The notes beneath the pieces are model-generated. The model searched no databases, was not told the DNA's origin, and worked only from the letters and a program-made list of their open reading frames with translations. Shown here in pieces: positions 22,447 through 30,606 of a stretch of 40,612 bases of DNA (position 1 is the stretch's first letter; every line of letters begins with the position of its first letter). The position numbers were made by a program, and so were the translations under genes. This stretch comes from Deltaproteobacteria bacterium. GTDB taxonomy: Bacteria; Myxococcota_A; Polyangia; Polyangiales; JADJMO01. The stretch spans positions 1 to 40,612 of the forward strand of contig JALHOE010000068.1 of NCBI GenBank assembly GCA_022843175.1. Direction: 5' to 3'.

Positions 22447-24474
22447 ATGCGCGCATCCTCGATGGGCTTGCTTGTCGTCTCGGTGATCGGCGTCGGGACA
22501 GTCGCGGCCGCGTGCGGCGGCAGCGGCTCCGACAGCGGGCCCGGTCCCGACGGCACGACGGACAGCAGCGTCACCGGTGGCGACGGCATCCCCGGCGACG
22601 ACAGCGGTCCGGTCGTCCCGATCACGTCGCTCGCGATCGATCCGACGATGGCGACGCTCGTGGTCACCGATCCAGCCACGACCAAGTCGCAGGTCTTCGT
22701 GGCGAAGGGCACGCAGGCCGACGGCTCGGTCATCACCGTGCCGGCGACGTTCTCGGTGAGCAACACCGCACCGGGGACGATCGATCCGAAGTCGGGCACC
22801 TACACGACGTCGAACAAAGCGGGCGGCACCGTGACCGTCACGGCGACCTACGACGGCAAGACCGCGACCGCGACGTTGAACGTCGTGCTCGACTACGTGG
22901 TCACGCCGCCCGGTGGCCCGTCCTCGGATCTGTTCGATCCCGCCAAGGTGACCGTCAGCACCGACCCGGCGAAGGCGCCGTCGTTCATCTACCCGACGAC
23001 GGGCACGATGTTCCCGCAGAACGTCTACAAGATCATGCTGCAGTGGCGACGCGCGGGGCTCAGCGCGTTCGAGGTCAAGTTCGAGGGCCCCGGCGTGACG
23101 GTGAAGCTCTATACGAACGGCACCCACGCGACGTGCACCACGGCGGCGACGAACGCGGGCTGCTGGGAGGCGGACCTCACGACGTGGACCTGGATCGCGA
23201 GCACGCTGGCCGGCAAGTCCGCGAAGGTCACCGTCACCGGCGCGAACCCGGCGGCTCCCGGCACCGTCTACGCGAGCAAGTCGATCGACATGCTGTTCTC
23301 GAAGAACGAGGTGCCCGGCGCGATCTACTACTGGTCGACGACGGTTGCCGGGGTGCGCAAGGCCACCGTGAGCGACGCGGCGCCGACCAACTTCCTCACC
23401 CCGACCGAGACCGGGCAGTGCGTCGCGTGCCACACGTTGTCGCGCAACGGCAAGCGACTCGGCGCGGACGTCGGCGGAGAGAAGCTGTGGGTCGCCGAGG
23501 TCGGCCCGACGTTCCCGCCGCCGATCCTCCTCAAGAAGGATCCGGCGATGAAGGACATCGCGAACAGCTGGATGACGTTCAACCCCGACACGACCCGGCT
23601 CGTGAGCAGCGCGAAGGGCCTGCTCACGCTGCGCACCGAAGCGGGCCTCGCTGTCGGCAAGGGCCCGAACGGCACCATCCCGCTCGGCGCCGGCGTGTTC
23701 GGCCACATGCCGGACTGGTCGCCCGACGGGAAGTTCCTCGTGTTCTCGAAGTCCGCCAGCGCCGGCGGTCGCAAGGTGGCGGCGGGCACGATCTCCATCA
23801 TTCCGTTCACGGGCAGCGACACCTTCGGCAGCGTCCTCGACCTCGTGAAGTCGACCGGCAGCTCGGACAACAACTACTTCCCGATGTTCGCGCCCACGAG
23901 CGACTGGATCGCCTACGGCCACTCCACCGGCTCGAGCGAGAAGGAGGGCGACTCGCAGCTCCGCCTCGTGTCCGTGATGGGCGGGATGGTCTTCGAGCTC
24001 ACCCGCGCGAACACGCTCGTCAACGATGTCACCGTCTCGACCGGCGTCTCGAACAACCAGCCGACGTGGGCGCCGAAGACCGAGGACGGCGTGATGTGGG
24101 TCGCGTTTCAGTCGAAGCGCGACTACGGCGCGATCCTCGCGCCGGGCTCGAAGTGGGGCGACGAGAAGAACCAGCTGTGGGTCGCGGCGATCGACGTCGA
24201 CAAGCTGGGCAAGGGCGATCCGAGCTACCCGGCGTTCCGCCTCCCGTTCCAGGAGCTCACCGAGAACAACCATCGTCCCTTCTGGGCGCTCGATGCGACC
24301 AAGCCCCCGCCGCCGCCCGACGGCGGGCCGCCCGATGGCGGCACCGACGCCGGCCCGCCGCCGTGCATTCCGCGCTTCGGCGACTGCATCGCGGGCGGCG
24401 TTTGCTGCGAGCCCTACACGTGCGAGCCGTCGGCGGACGGCACGATGTACAGCTGTCGCGAGGTGATCAAGTAG
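22447..24474 (+). CDS. Mono-heme c lipoprotein with Ig-like and TolB-like repeat domains
   Basis: 675 residues. Lipoprotein signal ending VAAAC (Cys23), then a Gly/Asp/Ser linker. An Ig-like (BIG2-type) domain at about 58-145 (TSLAIDPTMATLVV, TYTTSNKAGGTVTVTATYDG); a second beta domain to ~300; then CVACH at 325-329, a single c-heme site (TETGQCVACHTLSRNGKRL). The following ~280 residues contain TolB/WD40-like repeats (HMPDWSPDGKFLVFSKS, PTWAPKTEDGVMWVAFQSKR). A P/D/G linker leads to a Cys-rich tail (CIPRFGDC, GGVCCEPYTCEPS, YSC). Probable surface electron-transfer or binding protein. ATG 22447. Partner unknown; the window's MauGs are candidates only. Confidence 0.85.
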   Translation: MRASSMGLLVVSVIGVGTVAAACGGSGSDSGPGPDGTTDSSVTGGDGIPGDDSGPVVPITSLAIDPTMATLVVTDPATTKSQVFVAKGTQADGSVITVPATFSVSNTAPGTIDPKSGTYTTSNKAGGTVTVTATYDGKTATATLNVVLDYVVTPPGGPSSDLFDPAKVTVSTDPAKAPSFIYPTTGTMFPQNVYKIMLQWRRAGLSAFEVKFEGPGVTVKLYTNGTHATCTTAATNAGCWEADLTTWTWIASTLAGKSAKVTVTGANPAAPGTVYASKSIDMLFSKNEVPGAIYYWSTTVAGVRKATVSDAAPTNFLTPTETGQCVACHTLSRNGKRLGADVGGEKLWVAEVGPTFPPPILLKKDPAMKDIANSWMTFNPDTTRLVSSAKGLLTLRTEAGLAVGKGPNGTIPLGAGVFGHMPDWSPDGKFLVFSKSASAGGRKVAAGTISIIPFTGSDTFGSVLDLVKSTGSSDNNYFPMFAPTSDWIAYGHSTGSSEKEGDSQLRLVSVMGGMVFELTRANTLVNDVTVSTGVSNNQPTWAPKTEDGVMWVAFQSKRDYGAILAPGSKWGDEKNQLWVAAIDVDKLGKGDPSYPAFRLPFQELTENNHRPFWALDATKPPPPPDGGPPDGGTDAGPPPCIPRFGDCIAGGVCCEPYTCEPSADGTMYSCREVIK

Positions 24475-24480
24475 CCGACC

Positions 24481-24496
24481 TATGTTGTTGAACATA
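24481..24496. promoter_or_regulatory. Palindromic operator upstream of the TetR gene
   Basis: TATGTT-GTTG-AACATA is a perfect 6-bp inverted repeat in a locally AT-rich island. It overlaps a TTGAAC -35-like element (24488-24493); a TAGCTT -10-like element 16 bp downstream would put the start at about the ATG (24525). Fits autoregulation by the TetR protein. Confidence 0.6.
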
Positions 24497-24524
24497 TTTT
24501 GGCGGCCGTTAGCTTCGCTGTGCC

Positions 24525-25166
24525 ATGTCGTACACGGCGGAGCACAAGGCGCGAACGCGCGCGCGGATCGTCGCTAGCGCACGCATCCTCTTCAACCGCA
24601 GCGGCTTCGATCAGGTCTCGATCGACGAGGTGATGAAGGAGAGCGGCCTCACGCGCGGCGGCTTCTACAACCACTTCGCGAGCAAAGAGGCGCTGTACGC
24701 CGAGGCCATCGAGAGCTTCGCGACGTGCAACCCGTTCGCGGTGGAATCGGCCCGGGTCGGCGGGTGGCCGTCTCCGAAGGCGGCCGCGCGGCGGCTCGCC
24801 GAGCTCTACCTGTCGGACGCGGTGCTCAACGATGTCGACCAACACTGCCCGCTGATCGCGCTGCCGTCGGACGCCGCGCGGGCTGGGCTCAAGCCACGCG
24901 CGGCGTACACGCTCATCGTCCGCAGGATGCTCGGCGTGTTTCGCGCGGCGTTCCCGGCGTCGGACCGCGATGCTTCGGCGAAGGCTCGAGTCATCGTGAA
25001 CCTGTGCGTCGGCAGCATGGTCATCGCGCGTACGACGGAAGATCCGGCGCTGCGGCGATCGCTGCGCGAGGCGGCCCTGGGGCAGGCGCTGCAGCTACTC
25101 GGTTTCGGGCAGAGCACCCATCCACCGCGACGCCGGGTCGCGACCACCAGAGGAGCACGACGATGA
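24525..25166 (+). CDS. TetR/AcrR-family repressor
   Basis: 213 residues. N-terminal TetR DNA-binding domain at about 9-55 (RARIVASARILFNRSGFDQVSI, then VMKESGLTRGGFYNHFASKEAL). The C-terminal ligand domain has DQHCPLIALPSDAARAG, the pattern of the TetR_C33/YxaF-type group, which often controls small redox-stress genes; the Cys in HCPL is a possible sensor. There is no Shine-Dalgarno; with the promoter assigned at 24488-24515 the transcript would be nearly leaderless. The stop overlaps the next gene's ATG (ATGA, 25163-25166), so they share a message. Likely represses itself and that gene via the palindrome at 24481. Confidence 0.9.
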   Translation: MSYTAEHKARTRARIVASARILFNRSGFDQVSIDEVMKESGLTRGGFYNHFASKEALYAEAIESFATCNPFAVESARVGGWPSPKAAARRLAELYLSDAVLNDVDQHCPLIALPSDAARAGLKPRAAYTLIVRRMLGVFRAAFPASDRDASAKARVIVNLCVGSMVIARTTEDPALRRSLREAALGQALQLLGFGQSTHPPRRRVATTRGARR

Positions 25167-25513
25167 AGAACTTCATGGCGATCTACACGGGTACCGCAGC
25201 GAAGCTCGAGGCCTTCAAGCAGCTCGACGAGAAGACGCGCGCGCAGCGCGAGGCCGCGGGAATGAAGGCATGGATGGACTGGGGGACGACCCATGCCGCG
25301 GCCATCGTCGATCAGGGGGCGCCGCTCGGTAAGACGAAACGCGCTGCGTCGGATGGCGTCTCGGACACCAGGAACAACATCGCGGGCTACGTGATCGTCA
25401 GAGCGGAGTCCCATGACGCCGCGGCGAAGATGTTCGAGAACCACCCGCACTTCACGCTCTTTCCGGGGGATGCCGTCGAGATCATGGAGTGTCTCCCGCT
25501 GCCGCCGATGTAG
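25163..25513 (+). CDS. YCII-related (DGPF-like) small protein
   Basis: 116 residues. FMAIYTGTAAKLEAFKQLD, then MKAWMDWGTTHAAAIVDQGAPL, then IAGYVIVRAESHDAAAKMFENH and ending DAVEIMECLPLPPM. This is the dimeric alpha/beta-barrel layout of YCII/PhnB-DGPF proteins (YCII itself is linked to chlorinated or small-molecule metabolism); the conserved His in GTTHAAA and ENHPHF are as in the family. Substrate unknown. Good ribosome site AGAGGAG (25149-25155), 7 bp upstream. Cotranscribed with the TetR gene. The 3' end overlaps the convergent lipoprotein gene by 32 bp. Confidence 0.8.
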   Translation: MKNFMAIYTGTAAKLEAFKQLDEKTRAQREAAGMKAWMDWGTTHAAAIVDQGAPLGKTKRAASDGVSDTRNNIAGYVIVRAESHDAAAKMFENHPHFTLFPGDAVEIMECLPLPPM

Positions 25514-26993
25514 CGGGCAGGTGCACCACGAAGAAGCCTCCCTGTGGGCCGACCGCGATCGGCGTCTTCGGCGTGCCGAGCTCGAGATCGATCCCCGAGT
25601 GCCCCGCGAGCCAGACCTCGTTCCCGAGCGCGGCCGCGGCGAAGGGATATCCCGCCGTCGCGCGGTGGTGGGCGAGCAACGTCGACTTCGTGTCGATCTT
25701 GGCGAGCACCACGCCGTGCGGTTCGAACTCGGTGCCGGCTACGACCGCGCCCGTGTCGCTGACCGCGATCGAGCCGATGTCGAGCGTCGTCGGCCCGAGA
25801 TCGGACACGCGCAACACGGCGTCGCCACGGAGGGCGATCACGTGGCCGCCCGCGGAGATCCGCTTGGTGGTCACGCCGTCGTGGAGCAGGTTCGATTCGC
25901 CCGGCACGGTGAGGGCCCACAGCAGATCCGCGCCCCGGGTCGCGAGCGCGCGACCGCGACCACCTCGCGCGCCCTCGGCGAAGAACCAGGTCGAGGGCTT
26001 CGTCCCCTTCGCGTCGAGGCGCACCAGGAACGGGCTCGGCCACTTCGACGGGGGACCGCCGAGATCTCGATCGTCGCCCGTGGTCGTGCGCATGCGCATC
26101 GGGAGCGCGGCGTCGCCCGTGACGAAGAGCGCGCCGTCGCGGAGCACGACGCCCATCGCCATGTCGTTGGTCGCCGGTGCGCCGAGCACCGCGCCCCACG
26201 GACACGAGCCATCGATTCCATAGCGCAACACCACGGCGTCCTTGGTGCCGATCAGATGGCCGTCGCCGTCGTCGACCCCCGCCGCCGCCTCGAGCTTCTG
26301 CGAACACCCCTCGCCGAAGTCGGCGACGCCGGAGATCGCGCCCGTGACGGCGATCGCGTCCGCGCTCGTCGCGACACCGAACGCGTGGTCGTACCCGGTC
26401 GATCCGAACCGACGTGCCCAGCGGAAGGTCCCCGTCCGCGTGATCACCGCGACGAAGCCGTCGGACGGACTCCCGATCGCCGCCGCGCCCCCGGCCTTCA
26501 ACGTGATCGGCGCGCCGGCCGTGGGCTCGAGCGCGATCTCCCTCGAGAAGTCGCCGACGAGCGCGAGGTCTGGCCCGATGGGCGCGACGCCGCTCACGCT
26601 CTCGCCGATCTTGCGGTGCCACTGCAGGCGGCCGGTCGCGGGCTCGATCGCGAGGACGAACCCGCCCGCGGGGTAGGTGACACCGCCCCAGGTGAACGAG
26701 GCCTTGGCCAACCCGACGACCACGAGCTGCTCGGCGCTCGCGGTCACCGCCATCGGATAGATCGGGCCGAGCACCCCCTCGCCCGCCGCGGAGCCGACGC
26801 CCACGAGCTCGACCTTCTGGTTCCACGGGCCGGTCGTCTCGATGGCGTCGGGGAGCTCGGCGTCGACGCTCGCCTCCACGGGAGCGCCGTCCTCGACGAC
26901 GGGGCTCGCGTCCGCGGCCGGCTCCACCGACGCGCCCGTCCCACAGGCGACCAGGGACAGGGCGAGCACGACGGACGCCGGACTTCGGATCAT
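25482..26993 (-). CDS. SBBP-repeat (propeller-like) lipoprotein
   Basis: 503 residues. Lipoprotein signal MIRSPASVVLALSLVAC (Cys17), a short D/A/E/P linker, then repeats with the pattern of SBBP and related seven-bladed modules: GFVLAIEPATGRLQWHRKIG, GFVAVITRTGTFRWARRFGST, DAIAVTGAISGVADFG, AVVLRYGIDGSCPWGAVLG, PFLVRLDAKGTKPSTWFFA. Each has a strand, a turn with W and G, and a 'V.TG' element. No catalytic motif. Chosen ATG at 26993; a GTG start at 27011 would only add MLSGAS. Surface or periplasmic binding role expected. Confidence 0.75.
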   Translation of the reverse strand: MIRSPASVVLALSLVACGTGASVEPAADASPVVEDGAPVEASVDAELPDAIETTGPWNQKVELVGVGSAAGEGVLGPIYPMAVTASAEQLVVVGLAKASFTWGGVTYPAGGFVLAIEPATGRLQWHRKIGESVSGVAPIGPDLALVGDFSREIALEPTAGAPITLKAGGAAAIGSPSDGFVAVITRTGTFRWARRFGSTGYDHAFGVATSADAIAVTGAISGVADFGEGCSQKLEAAAGVDDGDGHLIGTKDAVVLRYGIDGSCPWGAVLGAPATNDMAMGVVLRDGALFVTGDAALPMRMRTTTGDDRDLGGPPSKWPSPFLVRLDAKGTKPSTWFFAEGARGGRGRALATRGADLLWALTVPGESNLLHDGVTTKRISAGGHVIALRGDAVLRVSDLGPTTLDIGSIAVSDTGAVVAGTEFEPHGVVLAKIDTKSTLLAHHRATAGYPFAAAALGNEVWLAGHSGIDLELGTPKTPIAVGPQGGFFVVHLPATSAAAGDTP

Positions 26994-27113
26994 GCTCGCG
27001 CCCGAGAGCACACGGCGCGCCAGGCCGAACGCCCCGATCCCGGGCCAGAGTGTGACAATCGACCGGAGCGCCAGCTACGGCTGCGACGACGACGTCACCC
27101 CGGCGAAGTCGCC
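26994..27113. other. Spacer between two minus-strand lipoprotein genes
   Basis: 120 bases. The HAD gene stop is at 27114; the SBBP gene starts at 26993. I see no strong terminator. A sigma-54-like TGGCGCG-N4-GTGCT reads toward the SBBP gene at 27022-27007 but would leave only about 3 bases of leader (see rejected items). Confidence 0.4.
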
Positions 27114-28499
27114 CTACTTACACGCTGATTGCGGTCCGAGCTCGAAGACGCTGTCCGCGTACTTCTTGGCGAACGGCGCCGCCGACTCGTCCACGATCGC
27201 GTTCGCCGAGCCGGCGATCTTCGCGCCGGGACAATCGAACTCGGACTTCTGCGCCGCCGGATGGAGGAACATCGGCTGGACGAACCAGCGGCCGTCCTTC
27301 TTCTCGAGCGACGCATAGGCGTTGCACACCGTCTGGATCTTCGCGCGGTTGATCACGAGCTTCAGCGCCGTCGCGTCCTTGAGCATCGCGATGTCGGTGT
27401 CGGAGTCGCCGGCCACGAACACCGGCCGGCGCGTGGCGACGTTCTGCGCGAGCTGCTTCGCCGGGTCGGTCTCGTTCCAGATGACCTTGTTGATCCAGCA
27501 GCGCTTCCCCTCGTCGAACGTGATGAGCGAGTTCTTCGGCGCGCCTCCGCAATCCTGGAGGTCGGTCGTCAGCTTCCCGTTGGCGACGACCGAGCGGATG
27601 CCGATCACGTGGTCGGGGTCGACGCCGATGTGATGCGAGATCCCCTCCACGACGTACTGGGGTGACGCGGTGAGGATCCAGACGTCGAAGCCGTTGTCCT
27701 TGAGGACCCCCACGAGGTCGTCCATCTGCGTGTAGATGCGGACGTACCCGTTCATCGACAGCGTGCCGACGGTCTGTTTGGTCGGCGGATTCCACTCGGC
27801 GCTCGAGTTCTCGTCGTAGGCGGCACGGGCGAACCCCCGAACGTCCTCGGGCGAATACCCGGCGAGGAGCTGCGAGACCCAGGCGTACGGCTGGTTGATC
27901 GTCGTCGTCACCGCGCTGGTCCAGGCGGTCTTGCCGGCCTTGGTCTTGCCGCCGTCGTAGATCGACACGATCTCGTCGGCGCACGCGGTGCTGGCGCTCG
28001 TCGGCATCGGCGCGCCGACGGCGCTCAAGCCGTTGCACGCGGCATCGAGCGCCGCCGTGGCGTCGGCGGTCAGCGCGCTGTTGGTGGAGCTCCACGAGAC
28101 CGGGCGACGGATCTTGTCGTTGCGAATCGCCCAGAACAACGTCGCGTCGCCGATGTCGTTCTTGAGAATCGTGTTGTCCCAATCGAACACCGCGACCGGC
28201 GGGTTGCTCGGATCGTAGGCGGCGTTGGTGATGCCCTTCTCGACGATCATCTTGTTGATCGCGTCGCGCACCTCCGGCCGCCAATACGGCTGTTTGCAGT
28301 CGAGCAGCCGCGCCCTCGTCGGTCCCGCGACGCCCGGGGTCCCCGGCTCGCCCTTGTCACCCTTGGAGCCGGCTTCGCCGTTGGTGCCGTTGGTGCCGTT
28401 GGTGCCGTTGGTGCCCGCCACGCCGATCGGTCCCTCCGACCCCGCGCTGCAGCCAACCATCAGGCAACACGAAACCATCACCCTTGCGAGCTTCTTCAT
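27114..28499 (-). CDS. HAD-family phosphatase lipoprotein with collagen-like segment
   Basis: 461 residues from the ATG at 28499. Signal MKKLARVMVSCCLMVGC with lipobox MVGC (Cys17). Residues 23-60 are a collagen-like run of about 12 Gly-x-y triplets (GPI GVA, four GTN, then GEA GSK GDK GEP GTP GVA). The remainder is a haloacid-dehalogenase domain: motif I FDWDNTIL (Asp106, Asp108), motif II LTAS, motif IV GDSDTDIAML, with a helical cap. So it is an exported acid-phosphatase-like enzyme on a collagen-like stalk. A longer start ATGATCATG at 28505 exists, but GGGAGG (28511-28506 on this strand) sits 6 bp before the ATG at 28499 and directly abuts the other. Confidence 0.82.
   Translation of the reverse strand: MKKLARVMVSCCLMVGCSAGSEGPIGVAGTNGTNGTNGTNGEAGSKGDKGEPGTPGVAGPTRARLLDCKQPYWRPEVRDAINKMIVEKGITNAAYDPSNPPVAVFDWDNTILKNDIGDATLFWAIRNDKIRRPVSWSSTNSALTADATAALDAACNGLSAVGAPMPTSASTACADEIVSIYDGGKTKAGKTAWTSAVTTTINQPYAWVSQLLAGYSPEDVRGFARAAYDENSSAEWNPPTKQTVGTLSMNGYVRIYTQMDDLVGVLKDNGFDVWILTASPQYVVEGISHHIGVDPDHVIGIRSVVANGKLTTDLQDCGGAPKNSLITFDEGKRCWINKVIWNETDPAKQLAQNVATRRPVFVAGDSDTDIAMLKDATALKLVINRAKIQTVCNAYASLEKKDGRWFVQPMFLHPAAQKSEFDCPGAKIAGSANAIVDESAAPFAKKYADSVFELGPQSACK
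28381..28416 (-). repeat. 9-bp tandem repeats encoding GTN triplets
   Basis: The plus strand shows TTGGTGCCG four times in a row (28381-28389, 28390-28398, 28399-28407, 28408-28416 with a C at the end). The unit codes for Gly-Thr-Asn on the minus strand. In-frame expansion would only lengthen the collagen-like stalk. Confidence 0.85.
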
Positions 28500-28505
28500 G
28501 ATCAT

Positions 28506-28525
28506 CCTCCCGAGTTGTTGGGAGG
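28506..28525 (-). promoter_or_regulatory. Hairpin that pairs the Shine-Dalgarno of the HAD gene
   Basis: On the minus strand CCTCCC (28525-28520), an 8-base loop and GGGAGG (28511-28506) make a perfect 6-bp stem. The 3' arm is the ribosome site of the HAD gene, so folding would hide it. If transcription starts at the predicted sigma-54 start (near 28523), only about four bases of the 5' arm remain. Confidence 0.4.
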
Positions 28526-28533
28526 CGCCCCAT

Positions 28534-28549
28534 TGCGAGCGTCGTGCCT
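28534..28549 (-). promoter_or_regulatory. Sigma-54-like promoter for the collagen-HAD lipoprotein
   Basis: On the minus strand AGGCACGACGCTCGCA (28549-28534) matches TGGCACG-N4-TTGCW except at the first base and one T, with GG-N10-GC. It lies 35 bp before the ATG at 28499, a normal leader distance. Confidence 0.45.
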
Positions 28550-28698
28550 ACGCAGAGAATCGAAAGAAACAGCAGAGATTGGCGCGGCTACGGTCGCGTC
28601 GCGAACAACGCTACGCGTTGAAAGCGCCGCACTCCGCGAACGACCTTGCCGTAGGCATTCGTTCGGATCGAGTTCAGGCCACCGGGTATGTTCGGCGA

Positions 28699-30606
28699 AT
28701 GTTCTCTCGCCTCCTCGCCGCCTCCACCTTCGCGGCGGTCCTCGCGGCGCCCGCGGCCGCGCACGCGTTCTGTGGGTTCTACGTCGCGCCGAACGACAAG
28801 CCGCTCGTGAACGACGCCTCGATGGTTGCGCTGATGCGCGCCGGCAATCGCACCGCGCTGGCGATGTCGAACACCTACGCGGGACCGCCCGAGGACTTCG
28901 CGATGGTCGTGCCCGTCCCGGTCGTGCTCCAGAAGGAGAACGTGAAGACGCTGCCGCTCGACCTCTTCGCGAAGCTCGAGACGCTCACCGCGCCGCGGCT
29001 CGTGGAGTACTGGGAGGAGGATCCCTGCGCGCAGCCCGCGGCGGCGCTCGATGGCATCGGCCTCGGCATGGTCGGCGGGTTCGGCCACGGCGCGGGCGCG
29101 GGCTACGGCGGCGGCGGCGGCGCGGTGAAGGTCGAGGCGCAGTTCAGCGTCGGCGAATACGAGGTGGTGATCTTGAGCGCGACCGAATCCGACGCGCTCG
29201 AGACCTGGCTGCGCGACAACAAGTACAACATCCCCAAGGGCGCCTCGGCGGCGCTCGCTCCGTATGTGAAGGAGCAGCAGAAGTTCTTCGTCGCCAAGGT
29301 CGACGTGAAGAAGGTCAAGCGCGACGCGAAGGGCACGCTCACGTTGTCGCCCCTCCGCGTGCACTACGAGTCGAACGACTTCCGCTTGCCGGTGCGGCTC
29401 GGGCTCCTGAACTCCGCAGGCGCGCAGGATCTCATCGTGTTCATCCTCGGGCAGACGCGCTTCGAGGCCGCCAACTACAAGAACGTCTTCGCGCCGACCA
29501 ACCTCGAGGTCATCGACGACACGCGGAAGAATTTCGGTCCGTTCTACGCCAAGCTCTTCGACGCGACGCTCGCCAAGGCCGGCGGGCGCGCGGTGGTGAC
29601 CGAATACGCCTGGTCGCCGAGCAACTGCGATCCGTGCACGGGCCCGAACGTCACGCTCACGAACGACGATCTGGCGACGCTCGGCGGCGACGTGCTGCAC
29701 AAGACCGAGGTCAAGAAGACGAAGGTCGTGAAGATGATCGAGACCGGCGTGACCACTCAGGGCAAGCTCCCGCCGGAGGTCATCCGCCGCATCATCCGCG
29801 CGAACTTCCCGCGCTTCCGCGCGTGTTACGAGGCGGGGCTGAAGAAGGACGAGACGCTCACGGGCACGGTGAGCACGAGCTTCGTGATCACGACCGCGGG
29901 CAACGTCGAGAACGTGACCCTCGGGAAGGGGACCATCAAGGACCCCGCGGTCGAGGCCTGCGTGAAGGGCGTGTTCAGCACCCTCAAGTATCCCGAGCCC
30001 GAGGGGGGCAAGGTGCAGGTCACGTACCCGATCAACTTCACCAACGAGGAGAGCTCGTTCGTATCGAATCCGTTTCCCCCGTTCGTGGTGACGCGCCTCC
30101 ACACCCGCTACTCGGCCGACACGCTCGGCGACGACCTCTTGTTTCGCAGCGCCGACGCGATCGAGGGCGGCCGCGAGGTGCGCGACGAGAAGGGCGCGCT
30201 GTCCTCGACCGCGAAGCCCTCGACCACCGACACGTTCCAGGCGCGATACGCGATCCGTCACCCGTGGACCGGCCCGATCGCGTGCGAGAAACCGGTGCGC
30301 GGGCGCTGGGGCGGACCGCCGGCGAACGCGACCAACACCGGACCGACGCCGGCCAAGGATCTCGCCCACACCGAGCGCGCGGCGATCTCGCTCGCGAGCT
30401 ATGTGAAGGCGGGCCTCGACGACGTCGCGTCCCTCGACCAAGCGGCCGCGGGCGCGCCGATCGGCAAGCCGCAGGAGCCCGCGATCGAGCCGAAGAAGCG
30501 CGCGTGTCACTGCGCGCTCGCGGGCGCCGACCGATCGTCTTCGGGAGCCTCTCTCGCCGTCGCGGTGGCTGTGCTCGCGCTGCTTCGACGACGCTCGAGA
30601 ACGTGA
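28699..30606 (+). CDS. DUF2330 protein with inserted AgmX/PglI-like domain and MYXO-CTERM
   Basis: 635 residues. Signal peptide to AHAF/C (cleavage near residue 24), then FCGFYVAPNDKPLVNDASMV, the typical DUF2330 start (CGFYV..). DUF2330 continues with NTYAGPPEDFAMVVPVPVVL and LVEYWEEDPC. At about 340-450 a different domain is inserted: IRRIIRANFPRFRACYEAGL, GTVSTSFVITTAGNVENV, AVEACVKGVFSTLKYP, VTYPINF, which is the AgmX/PglI (TonB-C-like) pattern. DUF2330 resumes (TRLHTRYSADTLGDDLLFR). C-terminus ACHCALAG, then a hydrophobic stretch and RRRSRT: a MYXO-CTERM-like sorting signal. Surface-anchored, role unknown. ATG 28699; no clear ribosome site. Confidence 0.85.
   Translation: MFSRLLAASTFAAVLAAPAAAHAFCGFYVAPNDKPLVNDASMVALMRAGNRTALAMSNTYAGPPEDFAMVVPVPVVLQKENVKTLPLDLFAKLETLTAPRLVEYWEEDPCAQPAAALDGIGLGMVGGFGHGAGAGYGGGGGAVKVEAQFSVGEYEVVILSATESDALETWLRDNKYNIPKGASAALAPYVKEQQKFFVAKVDVKKVKRDAKGTLTLSPLRVHYESNDFRLPVRLGLLNSAGAQDLIVFILGQTRFEAANYKNVFAPTNLEVIDDTRKNFGPFYAKLFDATLAKAGGRAVVTEYAWSPSNCDPCTGPNVTLTNDDLATLGGDVLHKTEVKKTKVVKMIETGVTTQGKLPPEVIRRIIRANFPRFRACYEAGLKKDETLTGTVSTSFVITTAGNVENVTLGKGTIKDPAVEACVKGVFSTLKYPEPEGGKVQVTYPINFTNEESSFVSNPFPPFVVTRLHTRYSADTLGDDLLFRSADAIEGGREVRDEKGALSSTAKPSTTDTFQARYAIRHPWTGPIACEKPVRGRWGGPPANATNTGPTPAKDLAHTERAAISLASYVKAGLDDVASLDQAAAGAPIGKPQEPAIEPKKRACHCALAGADRSSSGASLAVAVAVLALLRRRSRT

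Noticed and set aside
21922-24495. 857-codon minus frame extending the small Cys-rich lipoprotein
   Set aside because: Only the last 114 codons look real (signal and Cys pattern); the rest is antisense to the cytochrome gene.
27007-27022. TGGCGCG-N4-GTGCT on the minus strand before the SBBP lipoprotein
   Set aside because: Good match but predicted start is about 3 bases from the ATG; likely chance in GC-rich DNA unless the message is leaderless.
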